Positions 41,021 through 50,022 of a stretch of 64,000 nucleotides of DNA are shown here, in pieces. The stretch lies in the NCBI RefSeq assembly GCF_039523235.1, contig NZ_BAAAEX010000011.1; one strand, 5' to 3'. Under the pieces are notes generated by a model. The model made no database searches, had not been told where the DNA came from, and worked only from the letters and a program-made list of their open reading frames with translations. Numbering within the stretch: the first letter of the stretch is position 1; each line of letters starts with the position of its first letter. Position numbers and translations under genes: made by a program. The DNA is from Castellaniella ginsengisoli (GTDB lineage Bacteria; Pseudomonadota; Gammaproteobacteria; Burkholderiales; Burkholderiaceae_B).

Positions 41021-42775
41021 ATGCGCGGGCCGGATCTGCACCTGCGGGCCGACGGCGTGGTCGCGATGCTGTGCTGGGCGGCCCTGGCCGGCGTCGGCGG
41101 CGCCCTGGTCACGCTTGCCTTCCATGCCGGCATCCACGCGATCCAATGGCTGTTCGCCGGGCATTCGGGCGCCATCACCCACGTGATGCGCGACCTGCCC
41201 TGGTGGCTGCGCCTGCTGGCGCCGGCCGCGGGCGGGCTGTGCGCCGGGGCCCTGCTGGCGGCGGCCCGGCGCGCGTCCAACGAGACGCATTCCGACTATA
41301 TGGAGGCCGTGGCCATTGGCGACGGGCGCATGTCCGTGCGCCAGGGGCTGCTGCGCTCGCTGTCTTCGCTGTGTACGGTCGCCACGGGCGGCTCCATCGG
41401 CCGCGAGGGCGCCATGGTGCATCTGGCCGCGCTCTGGGCTTCGGTGCTGGGACGGCTGCTGCGCACGGGCACGGCCCATCTGCGCCTGCTGGTGGCCTGC
41501 GGGGCGGCGGCCGGGGTCTCCGCCGCCTACGGCGCACCCATCGCCGGCGCCGTGTTCGTGGGCGAAATCATCCTCGGGTCCATGTCTTTCCAGAATTTCG
41601 GTCCTTTGCTGGTCGCGGCGGCAGTGTCGAACCTCGTCATGCGGCTGAGCGGCCATTATGCGGCCTTGTATGCCATGCCCGAGTTGCGGGCGGTGCCGGC
41701 GGAGCTGTTGTTGCCTTGCCTGGCGCTGGGCATCCTGGCCGGGGTGGGGGCGCCGCAGTTCCTGCGCTGCATCCACGGCGTGAAGTCGCTGTTCGGCCGC
41801 ACCGGCCTGCCGCTGCCCCTGAGTCTGGCTCTGGGCGGGCTGCTGCTGGGAGGCGTGCTGGTCGGCATGCCGCAGATGGCCGGCAACGGCTACAGCGTGG
41901 TCGTATCCTTGCTGCACCAGCCCCAGGCCTGGGAGATGGTGCTGTGGATCCTGCTGTGCAAAGTCCTGGCCACTTCGCTGACGGCGGGCTCGGGCGCGGT
42001 GGGCGGGGTGTTCACCCCGACGCTGTTCGTGGGCGCGGCCCTGGGCACGCTGTTCGCGCAGGGGCTGGGCGCGGCCTGGCCGGCGCTGGCCGGTCACGGC
42101 ACGGTGCTGACCTTGGTGGGCATGGGCGCTTTTCTGGCGGCGGCCACCAGCGCGCCCTTCATGGCGATCCTGATGATCTTCGAAATGACGCTCAGCTATC
42201 AGATGGTGCTGCCGCTGGTGCTGGCCTGCGTGGCGGCGTACTTCGTCTCGCGCGGCCTGGCCCAGGCGGTGATGTACCAGGTCACCCTGCGCCATGAGGA
42301 CAACCAGGCGCTGCGCCGGCAATTGCGCCATGCGCGGCTGGACAGCCTGATGCGGCCGGCGGAAACCGTGATCCGCACCGATGCGCCCGTGCGGCAGGCG
42401 CAGGAGATGTTCCTCGATTATCCGGTGAAGTACCTGTACGTGACCGATGCCGAGGGCGCCTGGCAGGGCGTCATCGCCCAACAGGACCTGACCCGGATGA
42501 TGCTGGGAGAGATCGATGTGCAGTCCAAGACCTGCGGCGAGGTGCTGCGCCTGGATTTCGTCAAGCCCCTGTACCCCGATCTGAGCCTGGATGAAGCCCA
42601 GGCGCAGTTCAGCGCCTTCCAGGGCGAGCGCCTGCCGGTCGTCAGCCGCGACCGGCCGGCCCGGTTGCTGGGGGTTGTGTACAAGTCCGATCTGCTGGAG
42701 CGCTATTCCAGGCTGAAGCGGGCGCTGGACGGGGACACCGATTTCGTGCTGCCGCCGCGACGGCCTCGCGCATGA
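41021..42775 (+). CDS. ClC-family chloride channel/antiporter with C-terminal CBS pair
   Basis: 584 residues: ClC membrane domain (about 10-420) and two CBS motifs (about 440-570). GGSIGREGAMVHLAALW holds the gating Glu (GREG), and SGAVGGVFTPTLFVGAALG is the GGxFxP block. The first selectivity motif, GSGIPE in E. coli ClC, appears as HSDYME, keeping only Ser and Glu; GREGP reads GREGA. Ion and mechanism cannot be told. It is four bases after the CydB-like gene, so all three share an operon. Confidence 0.88.
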   Translation: MRGPDLHLRADGVVAMLCWAALAGVGGALVTLAFHAGIHAIQWLFAGHSGAITHVMRDLPWWLRLLAPAAGGLCAGALLAAARRASNETHSDYMEAVAIGDGRMSVRQGLLRSLSSLCTVATGGSIGREGAMVHLAALWASVLGRLLRTGTAHLRLLVACGAAAGVSAAYGAPIAGAVFVGEIILGSMSFQNFGPLLVAAAVSNLVMRLSGHYAALYAMPELRAVPAELLLPCLALGILAGVGAPQFLRCIHGVKSLFGRTGLPLPLSLALGGLLLGGVLVGMPQMAGNGYSVVVSLLHQPQAWEMVLWILLCKVLATSLTAGSGAVGGVFTPTLFVGAALGTLFAQGLGAAWPALAGHGTVLTLVGMGAFLAAATSAPFMAILMIFEMTLSYQMVLPLVLACVAAYFVSRGLAQAVMYQVTLRHEDNQALRRQLRHARLDSLMRPAETVIRTDAPVRQAQEMFLDYPVKYLYVTDAEGAWQGVIAQQDLTRMMLGEIDVQSKTCGEVLRLDFVKPLYPDLSLDEAQAQFSAFQGERLPVVSRDRPARLLGVVYKSDLLERYSRLKRALDGDTDFVLPPRRPRA

Positions 42776-42838
42776 TGACCGGCCGTGCCGCCGCAGTAAT
42801 GGCATAATCCCGATACTGGATATCGACACAGTCTTTTC

Positions 42839-43900
42839 ATGGCCATCCAAGCAGATCCCCTCTCGGCCCATCCGCCCGGCCCCCGCCTGGTGACTCCCGA
42901 CGTGGCTTCGCACGCCGAGGATTCCGTCGAGCGCGCCTTGCGGCCCAAGTCCCTGGGCGACTACGTGGGCCAGCAGCGGGTGCGGGAACAACTGGACATC
43001 TTCATCGCGGCGGCGCGCCAGCGCGGCGAATCGCTGGATCACGTGCTGCTGTTCGGCCCCCCGGGCCTGGGCAAGACCACCCTGGCGCACATCGTGGCCC
43101 ACGAAATGGGCGTGCAACTGCGCCAGACTTCCGGCCCGGTGCTGGAGCGCCCGGGCGATCTCGCCGCCATGCTGACCAACCTGGAGCGCAACGACGTCCT
43201 GTTCATCGACGAAATCCACCGCCTGTCTCCGGTGGTCGAGGAAATCCTCTATCCTGCACTGGAAGACTTCCAGATCGACATCCTGATCGGCGAAGGCCCC
43301 GCCGCGCGCAGCGTCAAGATCGACCTGCAGCCCTTCACCCTGGTGGGGGCCACCACGCGCGCCGGCATGTTGACCAATCCGCTGCGCGACCGCTTCGGCA
43401 TCGTCTCGCGGCTTGAATTCTATTCAGCCGACGAACTGGCCCATATCGTGCGGCGCAGCGCCGGCCTGTTGGGCGCCGCCGCGACCGAGGACGGCGCCGC
43501 CGAGATCGCCCGCCGTTCGCGCGGCACGCCGCGCATCGCCAATCGGCTGTTGCGCCGGGTGCGCGACTACGCCGACGTGCGGGCCGGCGGGCGCATCGAT
43601 ACCGCCACCGCCCAGGCGGCGCTGGCCATGCTGGAGGTCGATCCCCAGGGTCTCGACCTGATGGACCGCAAGCTGCTCGAGGCCATCGTGCACAAGTTCG
43701 ACGGCGGCCCCGTGGGGGTGGACAGCCTGGCCGCCGCCATCGGCGAAGAACGCGACACGATCGAAGACGTGATCGAACCTTACCTGATCCAGCACGGCTA
43801 CCTGCAGCGCACGCCGCGCGGCCGCATGGCCACGCGCCGCTGCTGGGAACACCTGGGGTTGAAGGCCCCGGCTGCCGGCGGCGGGGCGGAATTGTTCTGA
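42839..43900 (+). CDS. ruvB: Holliday junction branch migration ATPase RuvB
   Basis: 353 residues. Walker A FGPPGLGKTTLAHIVAHEM, Walker B LFIDEIHRLSPVVEE, sensor GATTRAGMLTNPLRDRFG and the C-terminal winged helix ending IQHGYLQRTPRGRMAT. The hexameric motor acts with RuvA. Unusually for a ruv locus, it lies on the opposite strand from ruvC-ruvA and converges on recQ. A TGGCATAAT extended -10-like element lies upstream (42799-42807). Confidence 0.96.
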   Translation: MAIQADPLSAHPPGPRLVTPDVASHAEDSVERALRPKSLGDYVGQQRVREQLDIFIAAARQRGESLDHVLLFGPPGLGKTTLAHIVAHEMGVQLRQTSGPVLERPGDLAAMLTNLERNDVLFIDEIHRLSPVVEEILYPALEDFQIDILIGEGPAARSVKIDLQPFTLVGATTRAGMLTNPLRDRFGIVSRLEFYSADELAHIVRRSAGLLGAAATEDGAAEIARRSRGTPRIANRLLRRVRDYADVRAGGRIDTATAQAALAMLEVDPQGLDLMDRKLLEAIVHKFDGGPVGVDSLAAAIGEERDTIEDVIEPYLIQHGYLQRTPRGRMATRRCWEHLGLKAPAAGGGAELF

Positions 43901-43907
43901 CGCTCGT

Positions 43908-43930
43908 CCGGGCCCTTGTGCGGGGCCCGG
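43908..43930. terminator. Hairpin between convergent ruvB and recQ
   Basis: CCGGGCCC (43908-43915) and GGGCCCGG (43923-43930) around a seven-base loop. It fills the 32-base gap between the two stop codons and could serve both strands. No T-run. Confidence 0.5.
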
Positions 43931-43932
43931 CG

Positions 43933-45870
43933 TCAATCGCGGATCTGTCCGACGCAGGCCACCACGTCGGGGCCGTAGGTTTCCAGCTTGCGCGCGCCCA
44001 CGCCGTTGATGCCGGCCAGGGCATCCAGGCTGCCCGGGTTGCGCAAGGCGATCTCGCGCAGCGTGGCATCGTGGAAGATCACGTAGGCCGGTACATTGTG
44101 CTCGCGGGCCGTGCGCGCGCGCCAGGCGCGCAGATGCTCGAAGCGCGCCAGGGCGTCGGGCGGCAGGGCGTCGAGCTGCGCCGCCGTGGTGGTGCGCTGG
44201 CGGCTTGCCTTGGGGCGCTTGGCCGCCACGGGGCGCAGCATCAGGGTGCGCTCGCCCTTCAGCACGGCGCGGCTGGCCTCGGTCAGCGCCAGGGTGCCGT
44301 AGCCCTCGAGATCCACCGTCAGCAGGCCCAGGGCCAGGGCCTGACGCAGGATGCCGCGCCAGGCGTCTGCCGACAGGTTTTCGCCCACGCCGAAGACGCT
44401 GAGCGTGTCGTGGCCATGCTGCTTCACCCGGTCGGTCATCTGGCCGCGCAGGATGTCGATCAGATGGCCGCCGCCGAAGCGCTGGCCGCGTTCGCGCCAC
44501 AGGCGGTAGACGGCCGACAACAGCTTTTGCACGGCCACCGTGCCGTCCCAGGCGGCGGGGGGCTCCAGGCAGGTGTCGCAATTGCCGCAGGGTTCGATGG
44601 ATTGGCCGAAATAGGCCAGCAGATCCTGGCGGCGGCAGGTGACGGTTTCGCAAAGGGCCAGCATGGCGTCCAACTGGCGCATCTGCCGGCGCTGGTGCAG
44701 GGCGTCGCCCTCGGAATCGTCGATCATGCGCCGCTGCTGCACCACGTCCTGCAGGCCGTAGGCCAGCCAGGCGTCGGCGGGCAACCCGTCGCGCCCTGCG
44801 CGGCCGGTCTCCTGGTAGTACCCCTCTACGGACTTGGGCAGGTCGATGTGGGCGACGAAGCGCACGTCGGGCTTGTTGACCCCCATGCCGAAGGCGATGG
44901 TGGCCACCATGACGATGCCGTCCTCGCGCAGGAACCGGGCCTGGTGCTCGGCGCGGGTCCGTGCGTCCAGGCCGGCATGGTAGGGCAGGGCGGCGATGCC
45001 GCTGCGCGACAGGAACTCCGCCGTTTGCTCGACGCGCGAGCGCGACAGGGCGTAGACGATGCCGCATTCCCCGGCGTGCTCGGCGCGGATGAAATCCAGC
45101 AGTTGGCGCCGCACCTCGTGCTTTTCGACGATGCGGTAGCGGATGTTGGGCCGGTCGAAGCTGGCGATGAACTGGGGCGCCGCGTCCAGCGACAGGCAGG
45201 CGACGATGTCGGTGCGCGTGGCGTCGGTGGCCGTCGCGGTCAGGGCGACGCGCGGCACGCCCGGCCAGCGCTCGGCCAACAGTTTCAATGCCTGGTATTC
45301 GGGCCGGAAGTCGTGGCCCCATTGGGATACGCAGTGGGCCTCGTCGATGGCGAACAAGGCGATGCGGCCGCCATCCAGCAAGTCCAGGCAGCGCGGGGTC
45401 AGCAAGCGCTCCGGCGCCACGTACAGCAGGTCCAGTTCGCCGCGCACGAACGCGCGTTCGACCTCGCGGGCCTGGCCCGGCGTCTGCGACGAATTCAGGA
45501 AGGCGGCGCGGACGCCCAGCTCCTGCAGGGCGTCGACCTGGTCTTGCATCAAGGCGATCAGGGGGGAAATGACGACCCCCGCGCCTGGGCGCACCAGGGC
45601 GGGGATCTGATAGCACAGGGATTTGCCGCCGCCCGTGGGCATCAGCACCAGCGCGTCGCCGCCGCCGATGATGTGCTCGATGATGGCCTGCTGTTCGCCC
45701 CGGAAGGATTCGTAGCCGAAGACTTCGCGCAGGGCGTCCAGGGCGTTCGCATGGCGCGGCGGTTCCGCGGGCGGGCGCGCGTCCCGCTGCCCGGCCGGGC
45801 GGCTGGCGGACGCAGCCGCCAGGGGGTGGCCGTCCTCGTCCCAGAAGAGAACCGGTTCTTCGTCGCGCAT
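43933..45870 (-). CDS. recQ: ATP-dependent DNA helicase RecQ
   Basis: 645 residues. Superfamily 2 helicase core with MPTGGGKSLCYQIPAL, SPLIALMQDQV, IDEAHCVSQWGHDFRPEY, ALTATAT and YYQETGRAGRDG; RecQ-Ct zinc site (CRRQDLLAYFGQ...CGNCDTCLEPP), winged helix, and a C-terminal HRDC domain (about 560-640). An N-terminal extension of about 40 residues precedes the helicase core. It ends the ruvC-ruvA-recQ series, five bases after ruvA. Confidence 0.95.
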   Translation of the reverse strand: MRDEEPVLFWDEDGHPLAAASASRPAGQRDARPPAEPPRHANALDALREVFGYESFRGEQQAIIEHIIGGGDALVLMPTGGGKSLCYQIPALVRPGAGVVISPLIALMQDQVDALQELGVRAAFLNSSQTPGQAREVERAFVRGELDLLYVAPERLLTPRCLDLLDGGRIALFAIDEAHCVSQWGHDFRPEYQALKLLAERWPGVPRVALTATATDATRTDIVACLSLDAAPQFIASFDRPNIRYRIVEKHEVRRQLLDFIRAEHAGECGIVYALSRSRVEQTAEFLSRSGIAALPYHAGLDARTRAEHQARFLREDGIVMVATIAFGMGVNKPDVRFVAHIDLPKSVEGYYQETGRAGRDGLPADAWLAYGLQDVVQQRRMIDDSEGDALHQRRQMRQLDAMLALCETVTCRRQDLLAYFGQSIEPCGNCDTCLEPPAAWDGTVAVQKLLSAVYRLWRERGQRFGGGHLIDILRGQMTDRVKQHGHDTLSVFGVGENLSADAWRGILRQALALGLLTVDLEGYGTLALTEASRAVLKGERTLMLRPVAAKRPKASRQRTTTAAQLDALPPDALARFEHLRAWRARTAREHNVPAYVIFHDATLREIALRNPGSLDALAGINGVGARKLETYGPDVVACVGQIRD

Positions 45871-45875
45871 GCGCC

Positions 45876-46463
45876 CTAGCCTCGGGACAGGGCCTTCAGG
45901 GCCTGGCGGATGCCGTCGGACACGCTCAGGTCTTCGGGCAGGCTGGCCGTGGCGCGGCGGGCCTCGGCGGCGGAATAGCCCAGCGCCTGCAGCGCGTTGA
46001 GCACATCGTTGCCGCCCCCGGCCGGGACCGGCGCGCCGTCGGGACGCGTCAATCCGGAGACGGCGCCGAGCTTGTCGCGCAATTCCAGCAGCAGGCGCTC
46101 GGCGGTCTTCTTGCCGATGCCGGGGACTTTCACCAGGCGGCCGGATTCCTGGCGTTCGACCGCGTCGGCCAGGTCTTCCACGCTCAGCCCCGACAGGACG
46201 GACAGCGCCGTGCGCGCACCGATGCCGCTGACCTTGATCAGGGCCCGGAAAGCCGCGCGCTCGGTCGGCGTGGCGAAACCGTACAGCACATGGGCGTCCT
46301 CGCGGATCGCCAGGTGGGTGTGCAGGGTCACGGTCTGGCCCGTGGGGGGCAGCTTGTAGAGCGTGCTCATGGGCACATCGATCTCGTAGCCCAGGCCGCC
46401 CGTCTGCAGGCAGACCGTGGGGGGAGACAGTTCGATCAAGGTGCCGGTGATGCGGCCGATCAT
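45876..46463 (-). CDS. ruvA: Holliday junction DNA-binding protein RuvA
   Basis: 195 residues: MIGRITGTLIE OB-fold domain, two helix-hairpin-helix motifs (LIKVSGIGARTALSVLS and LVKVPGIGKKTAERLLLELRDK) and the flexible-linked C-terminal domain (NDVLNALQALGYSAAEA) that contacts RuvB. The ATG at 46463 is the standard start. It follows ruvC after 61 bases. Confidence 0.96.
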   Translation of the reverse strand: MIGRITGTLIELSPPTVCLQTGGLGYEIDVPMSTLYKLPPTGQTVTLHTHLAIREDAHVLYGFATPTERAAFRALIKVSGIGARTALSVLSGLSVEDLADAVERQESGRLVKVPGIGKKTAERLLLELRDKLGAVSGLTRPDGAPVPAGGGNDVLNALQALGYSAAEARRATASLPEDLSVSDGIRQALKALSRG

Positions 46464-46524
46464 GGCGGACTCCGTCGTTCGGGGTGGGTGCGGGCCGTGG
46501 GCCGCAGGGAAGGTTTGCTGGCCA

Positions 46525-47073
46525 TCACGACACCAGGCGGCCGGTGCGCAGGCGCCGCCGGCCCGCCAGCAGGGTCTCGGGCGCCAGCGCCTGCAGCCGG
46601 CCGGCCAGGGGTGCGCAGTGGGCGTGGCAGATGGCGCAGGCCAGCGCATCGGCGGCATCGGGTGCGGGATCGCCATCCAGCGACAGCAGGCGGCGCACCA
46701 TGGCCTGGATCTGCTCTTTGCTGGCGCGCCCGGTGCCGACCACGGCCTTCTTGATCTGCAGGGCGGTGTATTCCTGTACGTCCAGGCCGCAGTCGGCCAG
46801 GGCGCACAGTGCGGCGCCACGCGCCTGGCCCAGCAGCAGGGTCGAGGCCGGGTTGGCGTTCAGGAAGACTTTTTCCAGCGCCGCCTGGTCGGGCCGGGCA
46901 TCGCGGGCGACCTCGCGCAGATTGTCCAGGATGACCTTGAGGCGTCCGTGCAGGGGCAGGGCGGGCGGCACGACGATGGTGCCGCTGGCCACGTAGCGCA
47001 ACTGCGCGCCCTGGGCTTCGATGACGCCGAAGCCCGTGCGCCGCAAGCCCGGATCGACCCCAAGGATGATCAT
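46525..47073 (-). CDS. ruvC: Crossover junction endonuclease RuvC
   Basis: 182 residues. ILGVDPGLRRTGFGVIE carries the first catalytic Asp; ALEKVFLNANPASTLLLGQARGA, YTALQIKKAVVGTGRASKEQIQAMV and DAADALACAICHAH carry the remaining acidic residues and DNA contacts. It resolves Holliday junctions. The ATG shares one base with the purH stop (TGATG), indicating coupling. A longer frame upstream lies within purH and is spurious. Confidence 0.95.
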   Translation of the reverse strand: MIILGVDPGLRRTGFGVIEAQGAQLRYVASGTIVVPPALPLHGRLKVILDNLREVARDARPDQAALEKVFLNANPASTLLLGQARGAALCALADCGLDVQEYTALQIKKAVVGTGRASKEQIQAMVRRLLSLDGDPAPDAADALACAICHAHCAPLAGRLQALAPETLLAGRRRLRTGRLVS

Positions 47074-48665
47074 CAGTGGCGGAAGTGGCGCACGCCGGTG
47101 AAGACCATGGCGATGCCGCGTTCGTCGGCGGCCGCGATGACTTCGTCGTCGCGGATGCTGCCGCCCGGCTGGATGACGCAGGTGGCGCCCGCGTCGGCCA
47201 CGACGTCCAGGCCATCGCGGAACGGGAAGAAGGCGTCCGAGGCGACGGCCGAGCCCGCCAGCGTCAGCCCGGCCTTTTCCGCCTTGATCGAGGCGATGCG
47301 GGCCGAGTCGATGCGGCTCATCTGGCCGGCGCCCACCCCCAGGGTCATGCCCTGGCCGCAGAAGACGATGGCATTGGATTTGACGAAGCGGGCGACGTTC
47401 CAGGCGAACAGCAGATCGTGCATCTGCCCGGCGGTGGGGGCCAGGCGGGTGACGACGCGCACATCGGCCTCGGCGGCTTCCCGGTTGTCCGGATCCTGGG
47501 CCAGCCAGCCGCCGCCGACGCGTTTCAGGTCGAAGGGGTTGTGGGCCGTGCCCAGCGGCACTTCCAGGACGCGCACATTCTTCTTCGTGGCGAGCAGGCT
47601 CAGGGCCGCGCCGGAATAGGACGGGGCGATCAGGACTTCCAGGAACTGCTCGCTGACGGCCCGCGCGGTGGCTTCGTCCACCGGCGTGTTGAAAGCGATG
47701 ATGCCGCCGAAGGCGGAAGTGGGGTCGGTCTTGAAGGCCTGCCGGTAGGCCGACAGCGCATCGGCTCCCAGGGCCACGCCGCAGGGGTTGGCATGCTTGA
47801 CGATGACGCACGCCCCGGTCTGGAAGCTGCGCACGCATTCCCAGGCGGCGTCGGCGTCGGCGATATTGTTGTAGGACAGTTCCTTGCCCTGGATCTGGCG
47901 GTAGCCGGCCAGCAGGCCCGTGCCGACCCGGGCGTCGCGGTAGAAGGCGGCGCCCTGGTGGGGGTTCTCGCCGTAGCGCAGCGCCTGTTCGCGGCGCATC
48001 TGCATGGTCAGCACGCGCGGCCAGGCCTCGCGCTCCGGCACTTCGGCGGGGGCGGGCTCACGCGCCGCCAGGCTGCTGAGGTAGGCGGCGATGGCGCCGT
48101 CGTAGGCGGCGGTGTGGGCGTAGACCTTGGCAGCCAGCTCCAGGCGCAGGCCGTAGGATGGCTGGCGCCCCGGGCCGTCCATCTCGGCCAGCACGCGCGG
48201 GTAGTCGGCCGGATCGATCACCACGGTGACGCCGCCGGCGGGAGAACCATGGTTCTTGGCCGCCGAGCGCAGCATGGCCGGCCCGCCGATGTCGATGTTC
48301 TCGATGGCGTCGGCCAGAATGCAGTCCGGCTTGGCGACGGTCTGCTGGAAGGGGTACAGATTGACCACCAGCAGGTCGATGGGAGGAATGTTCTGGTCCT
48401 TCAGCGTCTGCAGGTGGACGGGGTCGTCGCGGCGCGCCAGGAGGCCGCCGTGGATGCGCGGGTGCAGGGTCTTGACCCGGCCGTCGAGGATTTCCGGAGA
48501 GCCGGTGTGGGCGGCGACCTCGGTGACCTGGAGGCCGGCTTCGGCCAGCAGGTGGGCGGTGCCGCCGGTGGACAGGAGGGCCACCCCGCGTTGGGCGAGG
48601 GCCTGGGCGAATTCGACGATGCCCGATTTATCGGACACGGAGATCAGTGCAGTCTGGATGGTCAT
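47073..48665 (-). CDS. purH: Bifunctional AICAR transformylase / IMP cyclohydrolase
   Basis: 530 residues. The N-terminal MGS-like IMP cyclohydrolase domain (about 1-195; ALISVSDKSGIVEFAQALAQRGVALLSTGGTA) is followed by the AICAR formyltransferase domain with QGKELSYNNIADADAAWE, VIVKHANPCGVALG, AFGGIIAFN and SDAFFPFRDGLD. It completes purine synthesis, complementing purCEK at 10489-13060. It follows fis after 51 bases, an arrangement common in Burkholderiales. Confidence 0.96.
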   Translation of the reverse strand: MTIQTALISVSDKSGIVEFAQALAQRGVALLSTGGTAHLLAEAGLQVTEVAAHTGSPEILDGRVKTLHPRIHGGLLARRDDPVHLQTLKDQNIPPIDLLVVNLYPFQQTVAKPDCILADAIENIDIGGPAMLRSAAKNHGSPAGGVTVVIDPADYPRVLAEMDGPGRQPSYGLRLELAAKVYAHTAAYDGAIAAYLSSLAAREPAPAEVPEREAWPRVLTMQMRREQALRYGENPHQGAAFYRDARVGTGLLAGYRQIQGKELSYNNIADADAAWECVRSFQTGACVIVKHANPCGVALGADALSAYRQAFKTDPTSAFGGIIAFNTPVDEATARAVSEQFLEVLIAPSYSGAALSLLATKKNVRVLEVPLGTAHNPFDLKRVGGGWLAQDPDNREAAEADVRVVTRLAPTAGQMHDLLFAWNVARFVKSNAIVFCGQGMTLGVGAGQMSRIDSARIASIKAEKAGLTLAGSAVASDAFFPFRDGLDVVADAGATCVIQPGGSIRDDEVIAAADERGIAMVFTGVRHFRH

Positions 48666-48716
48666 GTCGGCAGCAGGGAAAGAAGAGGAAACCGGGTGGC
48701 GGGGCGGCGGTGCGCC

Positions 48717-48956
48717 CTAGGCCTGGAGCTGGTGCGTCTGGAGTTTCTTGCGCAGGGTGCCGCGCGTGATGCCGAGCATGTCGGCCGCGCGCGTCTGGTT
48801 GCCCCCGGTGCGTTCCAGCGCGACCTCCAGGACGGTGCGCTCGACGCACAGGCCGACCATGGACAGCATGTCGTGCGGAGTGGAGTCGCCCAGGTCTTCG
48901 AAATAGCGTTCAAGCTGTTCGCGGACGGCTTGTTCCAGGGGAGTGGTGGTGCTCAT
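48717..48956 (-). CDS. fis: DNA-binding protein Fis
   Basis: 79 residues. The C-terminal helix-turn-helix reads LERTGGNQTRAADMLGITRGTLRKKLQTH, the Fis/NtrC-type signature, with the N-terminal dimerisation arm before it. A nucleoid and growth-phase regulator. As in enterobacteria it lies directly downstream of the dihydrouridine synthase gene (18 bases), here continuing into purH. Confidence 0.95.
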   Translation of the reverse strand: MSTTTPLEQAVREQLERYFEDLGDSTPHDMLSMVGLCVERTVLEVALERTGGNQTRAADMLGITRGTLRKKLQTHQLQA

Positions 48957-48974
48957 GTCGGATCGATCGGAAAA

Positions 48975-49994
48975 TCAGTGTTGGGAAAGCGCTGGTTCGA
49001 GGGCGTCCCCGGCGGGACGCTCGTCGAACCAGCGCCGCAAGGCGTCGGACTGCTGCGCAGTGCCGTCCAGCATCATGATGCGCGGCAGCAGTGTATCCGC
49101 TCCCGGCAGGCCGGCCAGGTACCAGCCGATGTGCTTGCGGGCGCTGCGCACGCCGGTGTGCTCGCCGTAAAAGGCGTAGTGGTCGTCCAGGTGGCTCAGC
49201 AGATGTTCGCGCAGTTCGCCGTAGGTGGGCGGCGGCAGATGGGTGCCGTGCGCCAGGTAGTGGGCGATTTCGCGGAAGATCCAGGGCCGCCCCTGGGCGG
49301 CGCGGCCGACCATGATGGCGTCGGCTCCAGTGTAATCCAGGACGTGCCGGGCCTTTTCCGGCGAATCGATATCGCCGTTGGCGATCAGCGGGATGCGGAT
49401 CTCGCGGCGGACTTCGCGCAGGGTATCGTATTCGGCTTCGCCGGCATACAGGTCGCAGCGGGTGCGGCCGTGCAGCGTCAGGGCGGCGATGCCGCAGTCT
49501 TCGGCCAGGCGGGCGATGCGCACGGCATTGCGGCTGTCGCGGTCCCAGCCGGTGCGGGTCTTCAAGGTCACCGGCACGCCCAGCGGGGCGCAGGCGGACA
49601 CCACGCGGTCCAGGATGCGGGCCACCAGGGCTTCGTCGCGCAGCAGCGCCGATCCGGAGGCCACGCTGCAGACTTTCTTCACGGGGCAGCCCATGTTGAT
49701 GTCGATGATGCGCGCGCCCTTGCGGATGTTGAATACGGCGGCTTCGGCCAGCATGTCGGGGTCGGCGCCGGCGATCTGCACCGCCACAGGATCGGGCTCG
49801 CCGTCGTGATTCAGGCGCCTCGCGGTTTTGACGCTGTCCCAGAGGCGCGGGTTGCTGGCCGCCATTTCCGAGACCGCGTAGGCCGCTCCCAGCGCCTTGC
49901 ATAGGCGGCGGTAGGGGCGGTCGGTGACTCCCGCCATGGGAGCCACGCAGACAGGATGGGGCAGGGTCCAGGATCCGATGCGCATGGCGGGCAT
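48975..49994 (-). CDS. dusB: tRNA-dihydrouridine synthase B
   Basis: 339 residues. FMN TIM barrel with VCVAPMAGVTDRPYRRL, INMGCPVKKVCSVASGSALL (catalytic Cys in GCPVKKV), TLHGRTR, IPLIANGDI, DAIMVGRAAQGRPWIF and a C-terminal helical domain. It reduces uridine in tRNA D-loops (U17 in E. coli). ATGs at 49994 and 49985 are both possible. The dusB-fis pairing supports DusB over other Dus types. Confidence 0.94.
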   Translation of the reverse strand: MPAMRIGSWTLPHPVCVAPMAGVTDRPYRRLCKALGAAYAVSEMAASNPRLWDSVKTARRLNHDGEPDPVAVQIAGADPDMLAEAAVFNIRKGARIIDINMGCPVKKVCSVASGSALLRDEALVARILDRVVSACAPLGVPVTLKTRTGWDRDSRNAVRIARLAEDCGIAALTLHGRTRCDLYAGEAEYDTLREVRREIRIPLIANGDIDSPEKARHVLDYTGADAIMVGRAAQGRPWIFREIAHYLAHGTHLPPPTYGELREHLLSHLDDHYAFYGEHTGVRSARKHIGWYLAGLPGADTLLPRIMMLDGTAQQSDALRRWFDERPAGDALEPALSQH

Positions 49995-50022
49995 TGTAGG
50001 ACGTCTGACCCTGGGCGCGCGC

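Noticed and set aside
42776..42838. Fluoride riboswitch linked to the ClC gene
   Set aside because: The ClC gene starts four bases after the CydB-like gene, leaving no room for a leader, and the interval after it belongs to ruvB and shows no pseudoknot-like pattern.
46525..47838. RuvC with a long N-terminal extension
   Set aside because: The extension is antisense-like noise inside purH in another frame. MIILGVDPG at 47073 is the canonical start.
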